A stretch of DNA of 64,000 nt, taken from NCBI RefSeq assembly GCF_039645565.1, contig NZ_CP147914.1:741573-805572 (forward strand). The letters are read 5' to 3'. This document shows positions 25,679 through 34,930 of the stretch, one piece after another. This DNA comes from Sulfurimonas sp. HSL1-2. GTDB taxonomy: Bacteria; Campylobacterota; Campylobacteria; Campylobacterales; Sulfurimonadaceae. Within the stretch, counting starts at the first letter, position 1; every line of letters begins with the position of its first letter. A program made the translations under genes and the position numbers. The notes beneath the pieces are model-generated. The model was not told the DNA's origin, did no database searches, and saw only the letters and a list, made by a program, of their open reading frames with translations.

Positions 25679-26263
25679 TTGAAAAACGTAATGACAGCAG
25701 TAGCTGCAATCATGATGACCTTCATGATCAGTGGTTGTTCGACAATGCACATGGGATGGACCGCGGTAACGCAACAGTACAAACTGGACGACAAGGCAAT
25801 GGATGCCTACGACAACATGTTCACGAAAGTCACTGAGTACGGTGACCCGGCAAGAGCTATGATGCAGGAGTGGCTGGTCAAAGACGATATCGCGAACGAC
25901 GATGTCGCCGAGACGATCAAATCACTGGCAGAAGAGTACAACATGCGCGTCACGGGCGACATCAAGATGTACACAAAAGACGATGCGGCACCGACCGAAG
26001 TCAAGCACGCGCGTATCTTCTCCCTGTGTAGCCTTCCGATCGCGAAAGTCTTCCTGAACTATTCACGCTACTACGGCGGTTTCATGCCGTGCCGTATCAT
26101 GCTGGTTGAATACGGCAACGGTGAGCGCTGGCTCGTCAGCATGGACATGACACTGGCGATCCACGGCGGTTACGAGCTCCCGGCTGATATGCTCAAAATG
26201 GCACTCAGCGTCAAAAAAGCAATGGACGAGATCCCGGCACGCGCTGCTATCGGCGACTTCTAA
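25679..26263 (+). CDS. Lipoprotein of unknown function
   Basis: A 194-aa exported protein with a lipobox in FMISGCSTM. The start is taken as TTG 25679 because AAGGAG (25666-25671) is seven bases before it; ATG 25691 is the alternative. The mature protein has a DUF302-like flavour in its second half (FSLCSLPIAKVFLNYSRYYGGFMPCRIMLVEYGNGERWLVS), but I would not assign it. It has its own promoter and is followed by a strong hairpin, so it is monocistronic. Confidence 0.78.
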   Translation: MKNVMTAVAAIMMTFMISGCSTMHMGWTAVTQQYKLDDKAMDAYDNMFTKVTEYGDPARAMMQEWLVKDDIANDDVAETIKSLAEEYNMRVTGDIKMYTKDDAAPTEVKHARIFSLCSLPIAKVFLNYSRYYGGFMPCRIMLVEYGNGERWLVSMDMTLAIHGGYELPADMLKMALSVKKAMDEIPARAAIGDF

Positions 26264-26280
26264 GACCTCTCGCTTCCGAC

Positions 26281-26307
26281 GGTGGCGTGCTGCGGCACGC
26301 CGCCACC
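26281..26307 (+). terminator. Strong GC hairpin, probable terminator
   Basis: GGTGGCGTGC (26281-26290), a TGCG loop and a complementary arm 26295-26307 form ten pairs with a three-base bulge, 17 bases after the lipoprotein stop. There is only a weak T tract after it, so it may act with Rho or as an RNA-stabilising end. Confidence 0.55.
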
Positions 26308-26340
26308 CTCTACAACCAACTCCCCCTAAGCCGTTTTAGC

Positions 26341-26346
26341 TATAAT
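26341..26346 (+). promoter_or_regulatory. -10 box before mutS7
   Basis: TATAAT preceded by CCGTTTTAGC, 41 bases upstream of the GTG start. It matches the T-rich-plus-TATAAT promoter style seen repeatedly in this window. Confidence 0.55.
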
Positions 26347-26387
26347 CTTTCCTTACAAAAACAACGTCATCGCAAGGGTTTTATGTC

Positions 26388-29300
26388 GTGCTACACAGCG
26401 AGATTGATGGGATTCTCAACAGCAAAGACCGCCTGCTGACAGAGGTCTATTTCGACCTGCAGCGCCGTTTCGAAGAGAAGTACGGCAGCGATACGGTCGT
26501 CTTTATGGAGATCGGCACCTTTTACGAAGTCTACGAGGTCAACAATGACGACATGCAGGTGGGCAAGGCCAAGGAGATGGCCGAACTGCTCAACATCCAG
26601 CTGACCAAGAAAAACAAGAACATTGCCGAAAACAGCGTCAAGAACCCCTTTCTTGCCGGGGTGCCTTCCGTCTCGTTCGAGCGCTACCTGGGCCGCCTGA
26701 TCCAGGAGCAGCGCTATACGATCATCGTCATCCGCCAGAAGGGGGTGCCGCCGAAGCTCAGTCGCTTCATCGGGCAGATCATCTCCCCGGGCACGAACTT
26801 CGACCATACCGTTGACAACGACGACAACTACATCGTCTCCCTGCTGATCGACCGCCACAAAGATATCTACAGCGTCGGCTATGCGGCCATCGACGTGACG
26901 ACGGGGAAAACCTGGCTCTACGAGACCTACGGCACGAGCGAAGACCCCACCTATGCGCTGGACGAGGTCTTCAACCTGCTCAACATCTATCGGACGACAG
27001 AGGTGGTACTGACCTTCTTGGAGGGGGTGGAGAACCAGAAAGAGGTGATCCGCTACCTGGAGATCAGCGAGCACTACGCCTACAGCGTCAACCACGAACG
27101 CCCGAAGATCGATTACCAGAACGAACTCTTTGAAAACGTCTACCAGATCCAGTCTCTACTGTCGCCGATCGAACACCTCGACCTGGAGCGCCACCCCTTC
27201 GTCTCCGAAGCGCTGGCGACGCTGGTGCACTTCGTCATCGAACACGACTACCACATCATCCAGAAGCTTGCCCGGCCGAAGATGATCGACAATACGCGCT
27301 ACATGTACCTGGGCAACAATGCATTGGAACAGCTGGCCGTCATCTCCAAAGACCGCAGCGACATGACACTGCTCAAACTCGTCGACAAGAGCGTGACGGC
27401 GATCGGCAAGCGCCTGCTCAAGGAGCGCCTGCTCAACCCCATCCAGGAGCGCAGCGAGCTGGAGCGCCGCTACGGGCTGATCGACCGGGTGATGCCGCAC
27501 GTGCGGATGCTCGGCGATGCCCTTCGGGGGGTCTACGACCTCGAGCGTCTCCACCGCCGGATCGCCCTGGCACGCCTGCACCCCTTCGAGATGAACTATG
27601 TCCACGCCTCGCTTGTCGGCATCCGGGAACTGATGGAGTTCGTCAAACGGCACAAGCTCATCAAGACCCCCTTCAGCGAGCAGGAGGTCGACACTTTTAT
27701 CCGCGACATCGAGCAGAGCATCGACCTGGAGGTGTCGCGCCGTTTTACCGTCAGCACCGTTGACGACAACTTCCTGCGCCGGGGTGTCGACGTGCAGGTG
27801 GACGCACTGGTGGACGAAAACGCCCGGATGCTGCAGAATTTCGCGATCATCATGGACGCGATGGAACGGATGCTCGGCGAGCAGGGGGCGGCTGCGGGGA
27901 GCGGCGGCTATGTCTCCCTGGGGGTCCTGGACAAGGAGGGGCACTACATCTCCATGAGCCGGACCCGCTGGGCGATGATCGAAAAGGAGTTCGCCTCCGG
28001 CAGCGTCGACCTGGGAAACGAGACGGTCTGTTTCAGCGACTTCAGCGTCAAGCGGCTCACCAACAGTGTCAAGATCACCTCGGAGCTGACCGAACAGCTC
28101 TCCGACAAGATCATGCGCAACCAGGCGAAGATCGTCGCCCTGGTCAAGGAGCGTTTCATCGCCCTGCAGCGCACCTTCGAGCGGCGCTATACGCTCCTGT
28201 TCGAGCGCATCATCGGCTACGTGGCCGACCTCGACGTGGCCGTCGCCTCCGCGCGGGCGGCGCAGCAGTACAACTTTGCCTGCCCGACCATCGTCGATGT
28301 CCATGAGGACGAGAACTTCCTGCAGCTCATGGCGCTGCGCCACCCGCTCATCGAGATCCAGGAGCGGCAGGGGATCTACGTGCCCAACGACATTGTCATG
28401 GGCAACCGCGCCTACATGGATCTTCCCTATCCCGAAACGGTCATGCTTGATCCCGCCGTGCACGACGGCCATGATGTCAACGGCGTCCTGCTCTACGGTA
28501 TCAACTCCAGCGGGAAATCCTCGCTGATGAAGAGCGTCGGGCTGGCGGTGCTGATGGCACAAGCCGGTTTTTACGTACCGGCGTCGTCGATGAAGTTCTC
28601 GCTCTTTGAGTCGCTCTTTACCCGGATCGTCTCCCGCGACAACCTGCAAAAGGGGCTCTCCACCTTTGCCGTCGAGATGATGGAACTCAAGAACATCTTC
28701 AACCGCGCCGGGACACGGTCGCTGATCCTCGGCGACGAAATCTCGCACGGGACGGAGACGCTCTCCGGCGTCGCCATCGTCGCGAGCGCGATCATGAAAC
28801 TGGCGAAACTGCGCTCCCTTTTCCTCTTCGCCACCCACCTGCACCAGCTGGCCAACATGGAGGAGATGCGGCGGCTGGAGAATGTCGTCGACCTGCACCT
28901 GAGCGTGGAGTATGATGCGGTCAAAGACAAGCTTGTCTTTAACCGCGTGCTGCAGTCGGGCAGCGGTTCGAGCGTCTACGGCCTGGAGTTCGCCCGCTCC
29001 CTGCACATGGACTCGGAGTTTCTGGAGGCGGCGAACCGGATCCGCAAGCGCCTCTCCAACGACTTTGACGAACTGGAGCTGCTGGTGAAAAAGCGCACCA
29101 GCAAGTACAACAAGGACCTCTACGTCACCACCTGTGTCATCTGCGGGGCGAAGGCGGAAGATGTGCACCATATCGCGCACCAGTCCAGTGCGGATGCCCG
29201 CGGGTTCATCGGCCATGTGCCCGTCAACCACCGCCACAATCTCGTTCCCCTCTGCCGTGACCATCACCGGGAGATCCATGAGGGCAAGCTCGTTGTCAAA

Positions 29301-29462
29301 GGCTTCGTGATGACCTCCAGCGGGCTGGAGCTTGACGTCGAGGAGCAGCTGGCCAGAGTGCAGGTCGTCAAAGAGGAGGTCCCGGAGATCAACACGGTCG
29401 ACCTGCCAGAGCACGAGCCCGAAGCGCCGCGGAAAGCCTCCATCGACATGGACGATTTCTAG
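26388..29462 (+). CDS. mutS7: MutS7-type mismatch protein with C-terminal HNH nuclease
   Basis: A 1024-aa MutS homologue. Domain I keeps the mismatch-reading Phe-x-Glu (F45-Y46-E47 in GTFYEVY). The long core and clamp follow, then the ATPase with Walker [10 protein letters not shown] (704-712) and Walker [15 protein letters not shown]. After the ATPase comes an HNH nuclease: Cys916-x2-Cys, His927 in [17 protein letters not shown] and CRDHHREIH starting at Cys956. A MutS fused to HNH is the hallmark of the MutS7 subfamily known from Campylobacterota, giant viruses and octocoral mitochondria. The start is GTG with AAGGG nine bases upstream. Confidence 0.93.
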   Translation: MLHSEIDGILNSKDRLLTEVYFDLQRRFEEKYGSDTVVFMEIGTFYEVYEVNNDDMQVGKAKEMAELLNIQLTKKNKNIAENSVKNPFLAGVPSVSFERYLGRLIQEQRYTIIVIRQKGVPPKLSRFIGQIISPGTNFDHTVDNDDNYIVSLLIDRHKDIYSVGYAAIDVTTGKTWLYETYGTSEDPTYALDEVFNLLNIYRTTEVVLTFLEGVENQKEVIRYLEISEHYAYSVNHERPKIDYQNELFENVYQIQSLLSPIEHLDLERHPFVSEALATLVHFVIEHDYHIIQKLARPKMIDNTRYMYLGNNALEQLAVISKDRSDMTLLKLVDKSVTAIGKRLLKERLLNPIQERSELERRYGLIDRVMPHVRMLGDALRGVYDLERLHRRIALARLHPFEMNYVHASLVGIRELMEFVKRHKLIKTPFSEQEVDTFIRDIEQSIDLEVSRRFTVSTVDDNFLRRGVDVQVDALVDENARMLQNFAIIMDAMERMLGEQGAAAGSGGYVSLGVLDKEGHYISMSRTRWAMIEKEFASGSVDLGNETVCFSDFSVKRLTNSVKITSELTEQLSDKIMRNQAKIVALVKERFIALQRTFERRYTLLFERIIGYVADLDVAVASARAAQQYNFACPTIVDVHEDENFLQLMALRHPLIEIQERQGIYVPNDIVMGNRAYMDLPYPETVMLDPAVHDGHDVNGVLLYGINSSGKSSLMKSVGLAVLMAQAGFYVPASSMKFSLFESLFTRIVSRDNLQKGLSTFAVEMMELKNIFNRAGTRSLILGDEISHGTETLSGVAIVASAIMKLAKLRSLFLFATHLHQLANMEEMRRLENVVDLHLSVEYDAVKDKLVFNRVLQSGSGSSVYGLEFARSLHMDSEFLEAANRIRKRLSNDFDELELLVKKRTSKYNKDLYVTTCVICGAKAEDVHHIAHQSSADARGFIGHVPVNHRHNLVPLCRDHHREIHEGKLVVKGFVMTSSGLELDVEEQLARVQVVKEEVPEINTVDLPEHEPEAPRKASIDMDDF

Positions 29463-29476
29463 CAGGAGGACGACCG

Positions 29477-29701
29477 ATGTTCAAACCCCATTCGCAGGAG
29501 CAGCTCAAAGTCCTCAGAGTGACGGCGGGGGAGCGCTATACGATCGAGTACCGCAACAAAGACTACTTCAACGGTGAAGAGACCGTTGAACGGGGGACGG
29601 GGACGGCCGTGGTCACGGAACAGGGGATCTTTTTCAACGTTGAGGACCCCTACGGGATGGAGAAGCTTATAATGCAGGCACGGGTCATCGCCCGCGGTTG
29701 A
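29477..29701 (+). CDS. Small protein downstream of mutS7
   Basis: A 74-aa soluble protein with alternating charged and hydrophobic residues, likely a small beta barrel. It starts 14 bases after the mutS7 stop with an AGGAGGA ribosome site, so it is co-transcribed. I recognise no family, and a role in repair would be guesswork. Confidence 0.72.
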   Translation: MFKPHSQEQLKVLRVTAGERYTIEYRNKDYFNGEETVERGTGTAVVTEQGIFFNVEDPYGMEKLIMQARVIARG

Positions 29702-29769
29702 ATCGTAAGGGGCGCTTGAAACGAAGACGTTATAATCCGGTAATTGATTTGCCGGAGAAGGAGACCAGG

Positions 29770-30111
29770 ATGAAAAAAGTATGGATTGTTTTGACCGTCA
29801 CGTTGCTGATGCTCGGCGGCTGTACCCAGGAGACGCAGAACAAGCTCGGCCACGGGCTGCAGAACTGGACGGGGACGAACGGGGTGCTCGATATCTACAG
29901 CGGCGGCAAGCTCGTGATGCGCTTCATCAAGATCGGCAAGATGAGTACGGCAAAGGGGACCGACGACAGTTCCCCGAGACCCTACCGCTACAGCTACGGC
30001 GTACTTGACAGCAACTTCAACTACGAGGTGGACAGCGGCGAGAAGAAGCTCTATTTCGAGATCAGCGACTATTCGACCGAATATGTCTTCTATGAGAACC
30101 CGAAAGGCTGA
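29770..30111 (+). CDS. Small lipoprotein
   Basis: A 113-aa exported protein with a clear signal and lipobox (LLMLGGCTQ, Cys19). ATG 29770 is chosen because the signal peptide begins there and GGAGAAGGAGACC precedes it; an earlier in-frame start would add a basic stretch unlike a leader. The mature part looks beta-rich. It precedes dapE by two bases. Function unknown. Confidence 0.78.
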   Translation: MKKVWIVLTVTLLMLGGCTQETQNKLGHGLQNWTGTNGVLDIYSGGKLVMRFIKIGKMSTAKGTDDSSPRPYRYSYGVLDSNFNYEVDSGEKKLYFEISDYSTEYVFYENPKG

Positions 30112-30113
30112 GT

Positions 30114-31208
30114 TTGGACGTCGTTGAACTCTTCAAACACCTGATCGAACGCAAAAGCGAGACGCCGGACGACGGCGGCATCCTTGACTTCGTCGAAGGC
30201 TACCTGGACGGCTATACCGCCGTGCGCATCGACGTGGACGAGGTGAAGAACCTCTTTATCTATAAACGTTTCGGCAGCGGGAACCATCTCTGTTTTGCCG
30301 GGCACGTTGACGTCGTCCCGGCCGGGGAGGGGTGGGAGACCGACCCCTACACGGCCGTCGAAAAAGAGGGGAAGATCTACGGCCGCGGCGCTCAGGATAT
30401 GAAAGCCGGCGTCTCGGCGTTCCTGCAGGCGGTCAAAGAGACGGAGACCTTCGGGGGCACCCTTTCACTGCTGCTCACATCCGACGAGGAGGGGCCGGCG
30501 AAACACGGTACGGTGGAGCTTCTGAAATGGCTCAAAGCGGAGGGGATGCTCCCCGATGCCTGTATCGTCGCCGAACCGACCTGCGAAGAGCGCTTCGGCG
30601 ATGCCATCAAGGTCGGCCGCCGCGGTTCCATCAACGGGGTGATCGAAAAGCGGGGCAAACAGGGGCATGCCGCCTACCCGGAAAAGGCGAAGAACCCCAT
30701 CCATAAAGTCGCCCAGGTGCTGCACTATATGGCAGGGGTCAACCTGGACGAGGGGGACGAATATTTCAGCCCAAGCCAGTTCGTCGTGACCGATATCCGT
30801 GCGGGGATGGAAGTGACCAACGTGACGCCGGGCAAGCTGAAGATGATGTTCAATGTCCGCAACTCCACGAAAACCTCGAAGGAGGACATCGCCGAATTCG
30901 TTCACCACTATTTCAAAGAGATGGATTACACCCTGACCCTCGACCAGAGCGCCAAGCCCTTTGTCACCGACGCGAACACCCACATCGTCCGGACGATCGA
31001 CGCGGCGATCGCATCGGTAACGGGGATGCGGCCCAAACACTCCACGGCGGGCGGCACTTCCGATGCCCGTTTCATCGCCGAATACGGCATCGACGTCATC
31101 GAGTTCGGGGTGCGAAACGACACGATTCACGCCCCCAACGAATGCACGACCCCGGAGCAGGTCCGCGGGCTCTGCGACGTCTTCAAGCAGGTGATCGCCA
31201 CCTACTGA
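30114..31208 (+). CDS. dapE: Succinyl-diaminopimelate desuccinylase
   Basis: Releases succinate from N-succinyl-LL-diaminopimelate in lysine and peptidoglycan synthesis. The 364-aa M20 enzyme shows the metal-site blocks FAGHVDVVPAG, YGRGAQDMKAG and TSDEEGPA, and the dimerisation-domain GRRGSINGV. The start is TTG 30114, immediately after the lipoprotein stop, with AAGG upstream. It converges with the HATPase-GNAT gene and the two coding regions overlap tail to tail by seven bases. Confidence 0.94.
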   Translation: MDVVELFKHLIERKSETPDDGGILDFVEGYLDGYTAVRIDVDEVKNLFIYKRFGSGNHLCFAGHVDVVPAGEGWETDPYTAVEKEGKIYGRGAQDMKAGVSAFLQAVKETETFGGTLSLLLTSDEEGPAKHGTVELLKWLKAEGMLPDACIVAEPTCEERFGDAIKVGRRGSINGVIEKRGKQGHAAYPEKAKNPIHKVAQVLHYMAGVNLDEGDEYFSPSQFVVTDIRAGMEVTNVTPGKLKMMFNVRNSTKTSKEDIAEFVHHYFKEMDYTLTLDQSAKPFVTDANTHIVRTIDAAIASVTGMRPKHSTAGGTSDARFIAEYGIDVIEFGVRNDTIHAPNECTTPEQVRGLCDVFKQVIATY

Positions 31209-32650
31209 GCCTCCGCTCCCGCGGAAGCCACCCTCGCTTCATCCTCCTGGATATACTCCAGCATCGCCTTGGCGTTCTGCGAGTAGCACACCAGCTGCTC
31301 TTCGTCGACAAAACGGCTGTTTTTACGCTGCAGGCGCAGATAATCCTCATTATGATAGAAACTGAAGAACACCCCGCTGTAGAAGAAGTGGCGGCGGTTC
31401 AGCATGGTGACGACCTCGTCGATCTCCTCGATGTGGTGCAGGTTTAGATCGGCGTAGACCATTTCGCAGTGGTCGGTGTGCATCAGGTCGATCAGCTCAT
31501 CCAGCGCTTCGGGGTCGGGCAGCCCTTCGATGATGATGAAACCGACATTGATGTGGGGGTTGAAGTGGTGGGTGAGGACCTGCCGGTTGGGGTTGGCCGG
31601 GCGGCTGACGGAGGCTTCCACCCTGGCACAGCGGTAGGTGGCCTCGATCTGCTCCGCATAGCGGCCGGGCAGGAAGCGGTAGCGTTTGTGGGTGTCAAAG
31701 ACGAGGAAGCTGATCATCGCCCCGCTGCGCAGGGATGCCTTGATCTGGCGTTCGATCTCCGTCTGGGAAGGGACCTCGCCGAGCACGATCGCCGTTTCGC
31801 ACATCCCGTGGGAGAGGTTGGCCTTCTGGCTGTAGGGGTGCAGCATCAGGGCTTCCCCGTAGATGGCATTGAGGTGCATCTGTGCGGCGGTGGCGATGAT
31901 CGTATCGAACATCCGGTTCATGATCCCCATTTTCTTGAACTCGGGATCGACGGCGGCAATGGCAATCTCGGCGATCTCGGCATGGCGGGAGAGGACCAGG
32001 GCGAAGTGGCCGACGACGCGGACCCCGTAGACGGCGACGATGGAGACGACTTCACGGTCCTCGTTGAGCTGGCGGATCTTGACGGGGTCGTAGAACTGGC
32101 TCTTGTAGTAGGTGTAGTGGTAGTTCTTGTAGATGAGCTGGGCAATCCCCTCGGCGTCGGAGGCCTCGAAACGGCGGACATCCAGCCGTTCCAGGATCGT
32201 CTGCTTGTCGGGCAGGACGGTGGAGGTTTTCCCGGTACGGATGTCGTAGCTGTGCTCGAAGGCCTGGATGACGCTGAACCGTTTTCCCTTGTTCTCGAGC
32301 ATGGTGAACCAGAAGCGGTCGACAAGATCGTAGATGCGGTAAAAGCCTTTTTCGTGCACCGCCGAACGGTCGACCGCCTCGCTCATGAACGGGGTGAAAT
32401 CAAACGGCAGACCGCTGTCCTCAACGTCGATCTGCAGTTGGCGGGGGGTGATGGTGAAACGGACCGTGACGTCCATGTTTTCCATCTTGATGTAGGCGTG
32501 TTCGACGACGTTTTCCAGCAGCTGGTCGATCGCCTCTGAGAGCTGTTCGGGACGGTGCAGCGGCAGCAGCTGTCTCAGGTGCTTGCAGGTGTAGCGTAGA
32601 AGCGAAAAGTGGGTCCGGCTGGTGAGGCGGATTTCGATGAGGTCACGCAT
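31202..32650 (-). CDS. Fusion of anti-sigma-type HATPase and GNAT acetyltransferase domains
   Basis: A 482-aa soluble protein. Residues about 1-135 form a GHKL ATPase of the RsbW/SpoIIAB type, with the N box QLLENVVEHAY and a G1-like VEDSGLPFDF. Residues about 155-290 are a GNAT acetyltransferase-like domain (VRRFEASDAEGIAQLIYKNY; IAAVDPEFKKMGIMNRMF as acetyl-CoA loop). The last 180 residues are a further alpha/beta region without clear assignment. The combination suggests a switch protein linking nucleotide-dependent protein binding to acetylation; target unknown. It overlaps the M20 gene by eight bases. Confidence 0.82.
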   Translation of the reverse strand: MRDLIEIRLTSRTHFSLLRYTCKHLRQLLPLHRPEQLSEAIDQLLENVVEHAYIKMENMDVTVRFTITPRQLQIDVEDSGLPFDFTPFMSEAVDRSAVHEKGFYRIYDLVDRFWFTMLENKGKRFSVIQAFEHSYDIRTGKTSTVLPDKQTILERLDVRRFEASDAEGIAQLIYKNYHYTYYKSQFYDPVKIRQLNEDREVVSIVAVYGVRVVGHFALVLSRHAEIAEIAIAAVDPEFKKMGIMNRMFDTIIATAAQMHLNAIYGEALMLHPYSQKANLSHGMCETAIVLGEVPSQTEIERQIKASLRSGAMISFLVFDTHKRYRFLPGRYAEQIEATYRCARVEASVSRPANPNRQVLTHHFNPHINVGFIIIEGLPDPEALDELIDLMHTDHCEMVYADLNLHHIEEIDEVVTMLNRRHFFYSGVFFSFYHNEDYLRLQRKNSRFVDEEQLVCYSQNAKAMLEYIQEDEARVASAGAEAQ

Positions 32651-33833
32651 CGTCCATCGCCTCCAGGGCGGCGAGCGCCATGATTTTCATGCCGTAGCGC
32701 AGGGCGTCGTCATCGACGTCGAAGCGGGCATTGTGCTGCGGAATGCAGGTCCCCTTTTCCGGGTCGCAGGTCCCCAGACGGAAAAAGGCGCCCGGGACGA
32801 TCTCGAGGTAGCGTCCGAAGTCCTCGCCGCCCATGACCGGGTCGGCAAGGTCGATGACGTTTTCCTCGCCCAGGACGGTTCCCGCGGCACGCCGGACGAT
32901 GTCGACCATGGCGTCGTCGTTGGTGACCTCGGGGGAACCGAAACGGTAGGCAAAATCGTACGTCGCGTGCATGGAGTCGCAGATCCCTCTGATGGAGACC
33001 TCCATCATCTCGGGGATGGCGTGGCGTACCTCGTGGTTGACGGTCCGTACCGTCCCGCACACCTTGACGTGGTCGCAGATGACATTGGGGGCCTTGCCCC
33101 CTTCGACGGTCCCCAGCGAGATGACGGCGGGGTGCAGCGGGTCGATCCGCCGGGAGACGATGTGGTTGAGAGAGTTCACCGCCATCGACATGACGAGGAT
33201 CGCGTCCACCCCCTCGTGGGGGCGTGCCCCGTGCGCGCTTTTGCCGAAGATCTCGATCTCGAAGGTGTCGGCGGAGGCGAGCATCACCCCGTACTTGTAG
33301 CCGATCTGCCCGGTCGGAAGGTAGGGGTAGGCGTGCAGGCCGAAGATAGCCTTGACCCCCTCCAGTGCCCCGTGTTCGATCATCTGGGAACTTCCCCCCT
33401 CCGTGATCTCCTCGGCCGGCTGGAAGATGAAACGTAGATTCTGTCGGAGCCCGCTTTCGTTCTTCTTTAGGGCCAGGGCGGCGCCCAGCAGGACGGCGGT
33501 GTGGGCATCGTGGCCGCAGGCGTGCATAATGCCCGGGGTCTGTGAGGCATAGTCGCGTTCGGTCCGTTCCTCGATCGGGAGGGCATCGATGTCGGCGCGC
33601 AGGGCGACGAAGGGGGCGTTTTCGTCGACGATGATCTCCGCGATCAGCCCGTAGTGCTCTTCGAACGAGCGGACCCGTAGCCCCTCCGCTTCGAGAATCC
33701 CCTTGAGCATCAGGGTCGTCTGCGCTTCCGCCCCGGAGAGTTCGGGATGGGCATGCAGTTCATGCCGCAGGATCACGATCCGCTCCTGGATGGTGTCGAT
33801 CGTTTCGAACAGCGTGGTCTGGTCTGTTTCCAT
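32643..33833 (-). CDS. M20-family amidohydrolase (hippurate/N-acyl amino acid hydrolase type)
   Basis: A 396-aa dinuclear-metal amidohydrolase of the HipO/AmhX/IAA-hydrolase group: HAHPELSG near the start, MHACGHDAHTAVLLG, FQPAEE and the GGEDFGRYL block near the end. Substrates in the family include N-acyl amino acids and N-acetyl-diaminopimelate. No signal peptide, so cytosolic. Its stop overlaps the HATPase-GNAT fusion start, implying one transcript from a -10 box (TATAAT, minus strand 33863-33858). Confidence 0.88.
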   Translation of the reverse strand: METDQTTLFETIDTIQERIVILRHELHAHPELSGAEAQTTLMLKGILEAEGLRVRSFEEHYGLIAEIIVDENAPFVALRADIDALPIEERTERDYASQTPGIMHACGHDAHTAVLLGAALALKKNESGLRQNLRFIFQPAEEITEGGSSQMIEHGALEGVKAIFGLHAYPYLPTGQIGYKYGVMLASADTFEIEIFGKSAHGARPHEGVDAILVMSMAVNSLNHIVSRRIDPLHPAVISLGTVEGGKAPNVICDHVKVCGTVRTVNHEVRHAIPEMMEVSIRGICDSMHATYDFAYRFGSPEVTNDDAMVDIVRRAAGTVLGEENVIDLADPVMGGEDFGRYLEIVPGAFFRLGTCDPEKGTCIPQHNARFDVDDDALRYGMKIMALAALEAMDDA

Positions 33834-33857
33834 ACATCACCTCACCTATATGGATTG

Positions 33858-33918
33858 ATTATAGTGCACTCCGATTGAAAGCAATCTTTGATGCGGCAGC
33901 CCTCACTTATGCTAAAAT
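33858..33918. promoter_or_regulatory. Divergent promoters between M20 and thioredoxin genes
   Basis: TATAAT on the minus strand (33863-33858) serves the M20 gene and TAAAAT on the plus strand (33913-33918) serves the thioredoxin-like gene, each 20 to 30 bases before the respective start. Confidence 0.5.
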
Positions 33919-33938
33919 GAACCGACACGAGGGGACTT

Positions 33939-34331
33939 ATGCGGTACGGGCTGATACTTATTCTTTTCACGGCACTGTTGACGGCGGCACCGGCGGAGTG
34001 GGCCGAGCGTTACGACAAGGCCAGGCAGATCGCGGCACAGGAGGGGAAGATCGTCTATCTCCTTATCACCGCGCCCGGCTGCCGCTGGTGCAAACGCTTC
34101 AAACGCACTACGCTCAAAGACAAAGCGGTCCGGAAGCGTCTGGCGGCGTTGGCCGTCGGCGTGGAGGTCGAGCGTGACAGCGGCACTTATCCCGCCAAAT
34201 TCAAGGCGCCGATGATCCCCATGCACTATTTTTTAAGTGCCGATGAGAGGGTTTTGGTTAAAATGCCGGGCTACTGGAACATAGAGGATTTTATGTCCAT
34301 ACTCGACGATGTGGAAAGGAAACGAAAATAA
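33939..34331 (+). CDS. Exported thioredoxin-fold protein
   Basis: A 130-aa protein with a signal peptide (MRYGLILILFTALLTAAPA) and a CxxC site in APGCRWCKRF, followed by a cis-proline region (PMIPMHYFLS). Size and pattern match the thioredoxin_7-type periplasmic thiol proteins, related to the one in the sox cluster. Its last base is shared with the first base of ridA, so the pair is co-transcribed. Confidence 0.87.
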   Translation: MRYGLILILFTALLTAAPAEWAERYDKARQIAAQEGKIVYLLITAPGCRWCKRFKRTTLKDKAVRKRLAALAVGVEVERDSGTYPAKFKAPMIPMHYFLSADERVLVKMPGYWNIEDFMSILDDVERKRK

Positions 34332-34705
34332 TGCAGTACGTGCAGACAGCAGACGCCCCGGCGGCGATAGGACCCTACTCTCAGGCGGTCAAGGTGAACG
34401 GGATGGTGTACACCTCCGGACAGATCGCGCTGACCCCGGCGGGCGAGATGTGTGAGAACGACATTACGGTCCAGACGAAGCAGGTGCTTGCAAACCTGAC
34501 GGCAGTCCTTGAAGCGGCGGGAAGCGGGCTGGACAAAGTGATCAAGACGACGATCTTCCTCGATAACATGGACGATTTCGCGACCGTGAACGCCCTCTAT
34601 GCCGAAGCCTTCGGCGACCATAAGCCGGCACGTTCGACGGTGGCGGTCAAAACCCTGCCCAAAAACGCCCTGGTGGAAATCGACGCGATCGCCCTTGCGG
34701 ATTAA
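34331..34705 (+). CDS. ridA: RidA family reactive enamine/imine deaminase
   Basis: Hydrolyses reactive 2-aminoacrylate-type imines released by PLP enzymes. The 124-aa product has the family start APAAIGPYSQAVKVNGMVYTSGQI and the conserved end block HKPARSTVAVKTLPKNALVEIDAIA, including the catalytic arginine and glutamate. Full length and normal order. Confidence 0.95.
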   Translation: MQYVQTADAPAAIGPYSQAVKVNGMVYTSGQIALTPAGEMCENDITVQTKQVLANLTAVLEAAGSGLDKVIKTTIFLDNMDDFATVNALYAEAFGDHKPARSTVAVKTLPKNALVEIDAIALAD

Positions 34706-34717
34706 AGCCTTTTTGGC

Positions 34718-34723
34718 TATAAT
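34718..34723 (+). promoter_or_regulatory. -10 box for the rplU leader RNA
   Basis: TATAAT preceded by TTTTTGGC, 13 bases after the ridA stop. The same TTTGGCTATAAT string occurs before the nucleosidase gene at 56182. Transcription would start near 34730, leaving a leader of about 200 bases before rplU. Confidence 0.65.
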
Positions 34724-34746
34724 TCGCCCACTAAAAGAACAGGGAC

Positions 34747-34895
34747 CTCTCTTGAAGACTGAGAGTGTAACCAGAGGATTGCGCTGAAACAGCGGCATGC
34801 GTGTCGCTGATGGCTCTCCTCCATCCAGGCGCTAAAAGGCCTGATCGAACTGATTGTCACGTTTTGATGAGGCGGATACACTCTGAGTCTTTAAG
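34747..34895 (+). ncRNA. Structured leader RNA upstream of rplU, unassigned
   Basis: The strands 34751-34768 and 34878-34895 can form an 18-step helix with one G-G mismatch and one G-U pair, closing a multibranch loop. Inside are CGCTG-AAA-CAGCG (34782-34794), GAGGA with TCCTC (34774-34778 and 34817-34821) and CAGGC with GCCTG (34826-34843). The 5' strand can instead fold locally as CTCTC (34747-34751) with GAGAG (34761-34765), which excludes the long helix. It may be a ribosomal-protein autoregulatory leader or an independent RNA; it matches no class I know. Confidence 0.6.
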
Positions 34896-34930
34896 TCGAG
34901 ATTCTTTTCTATACATTACAAGGAAATGCT

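Noticed and set aside
34747-34895. rplU leader as a TPP riboswitch (CTGAGAG and CCTGATC present)
   Set aside because: The order and spacing of the thiamine-box elements do not match, the helices formed differ, and the downstream gene is ribosomal.
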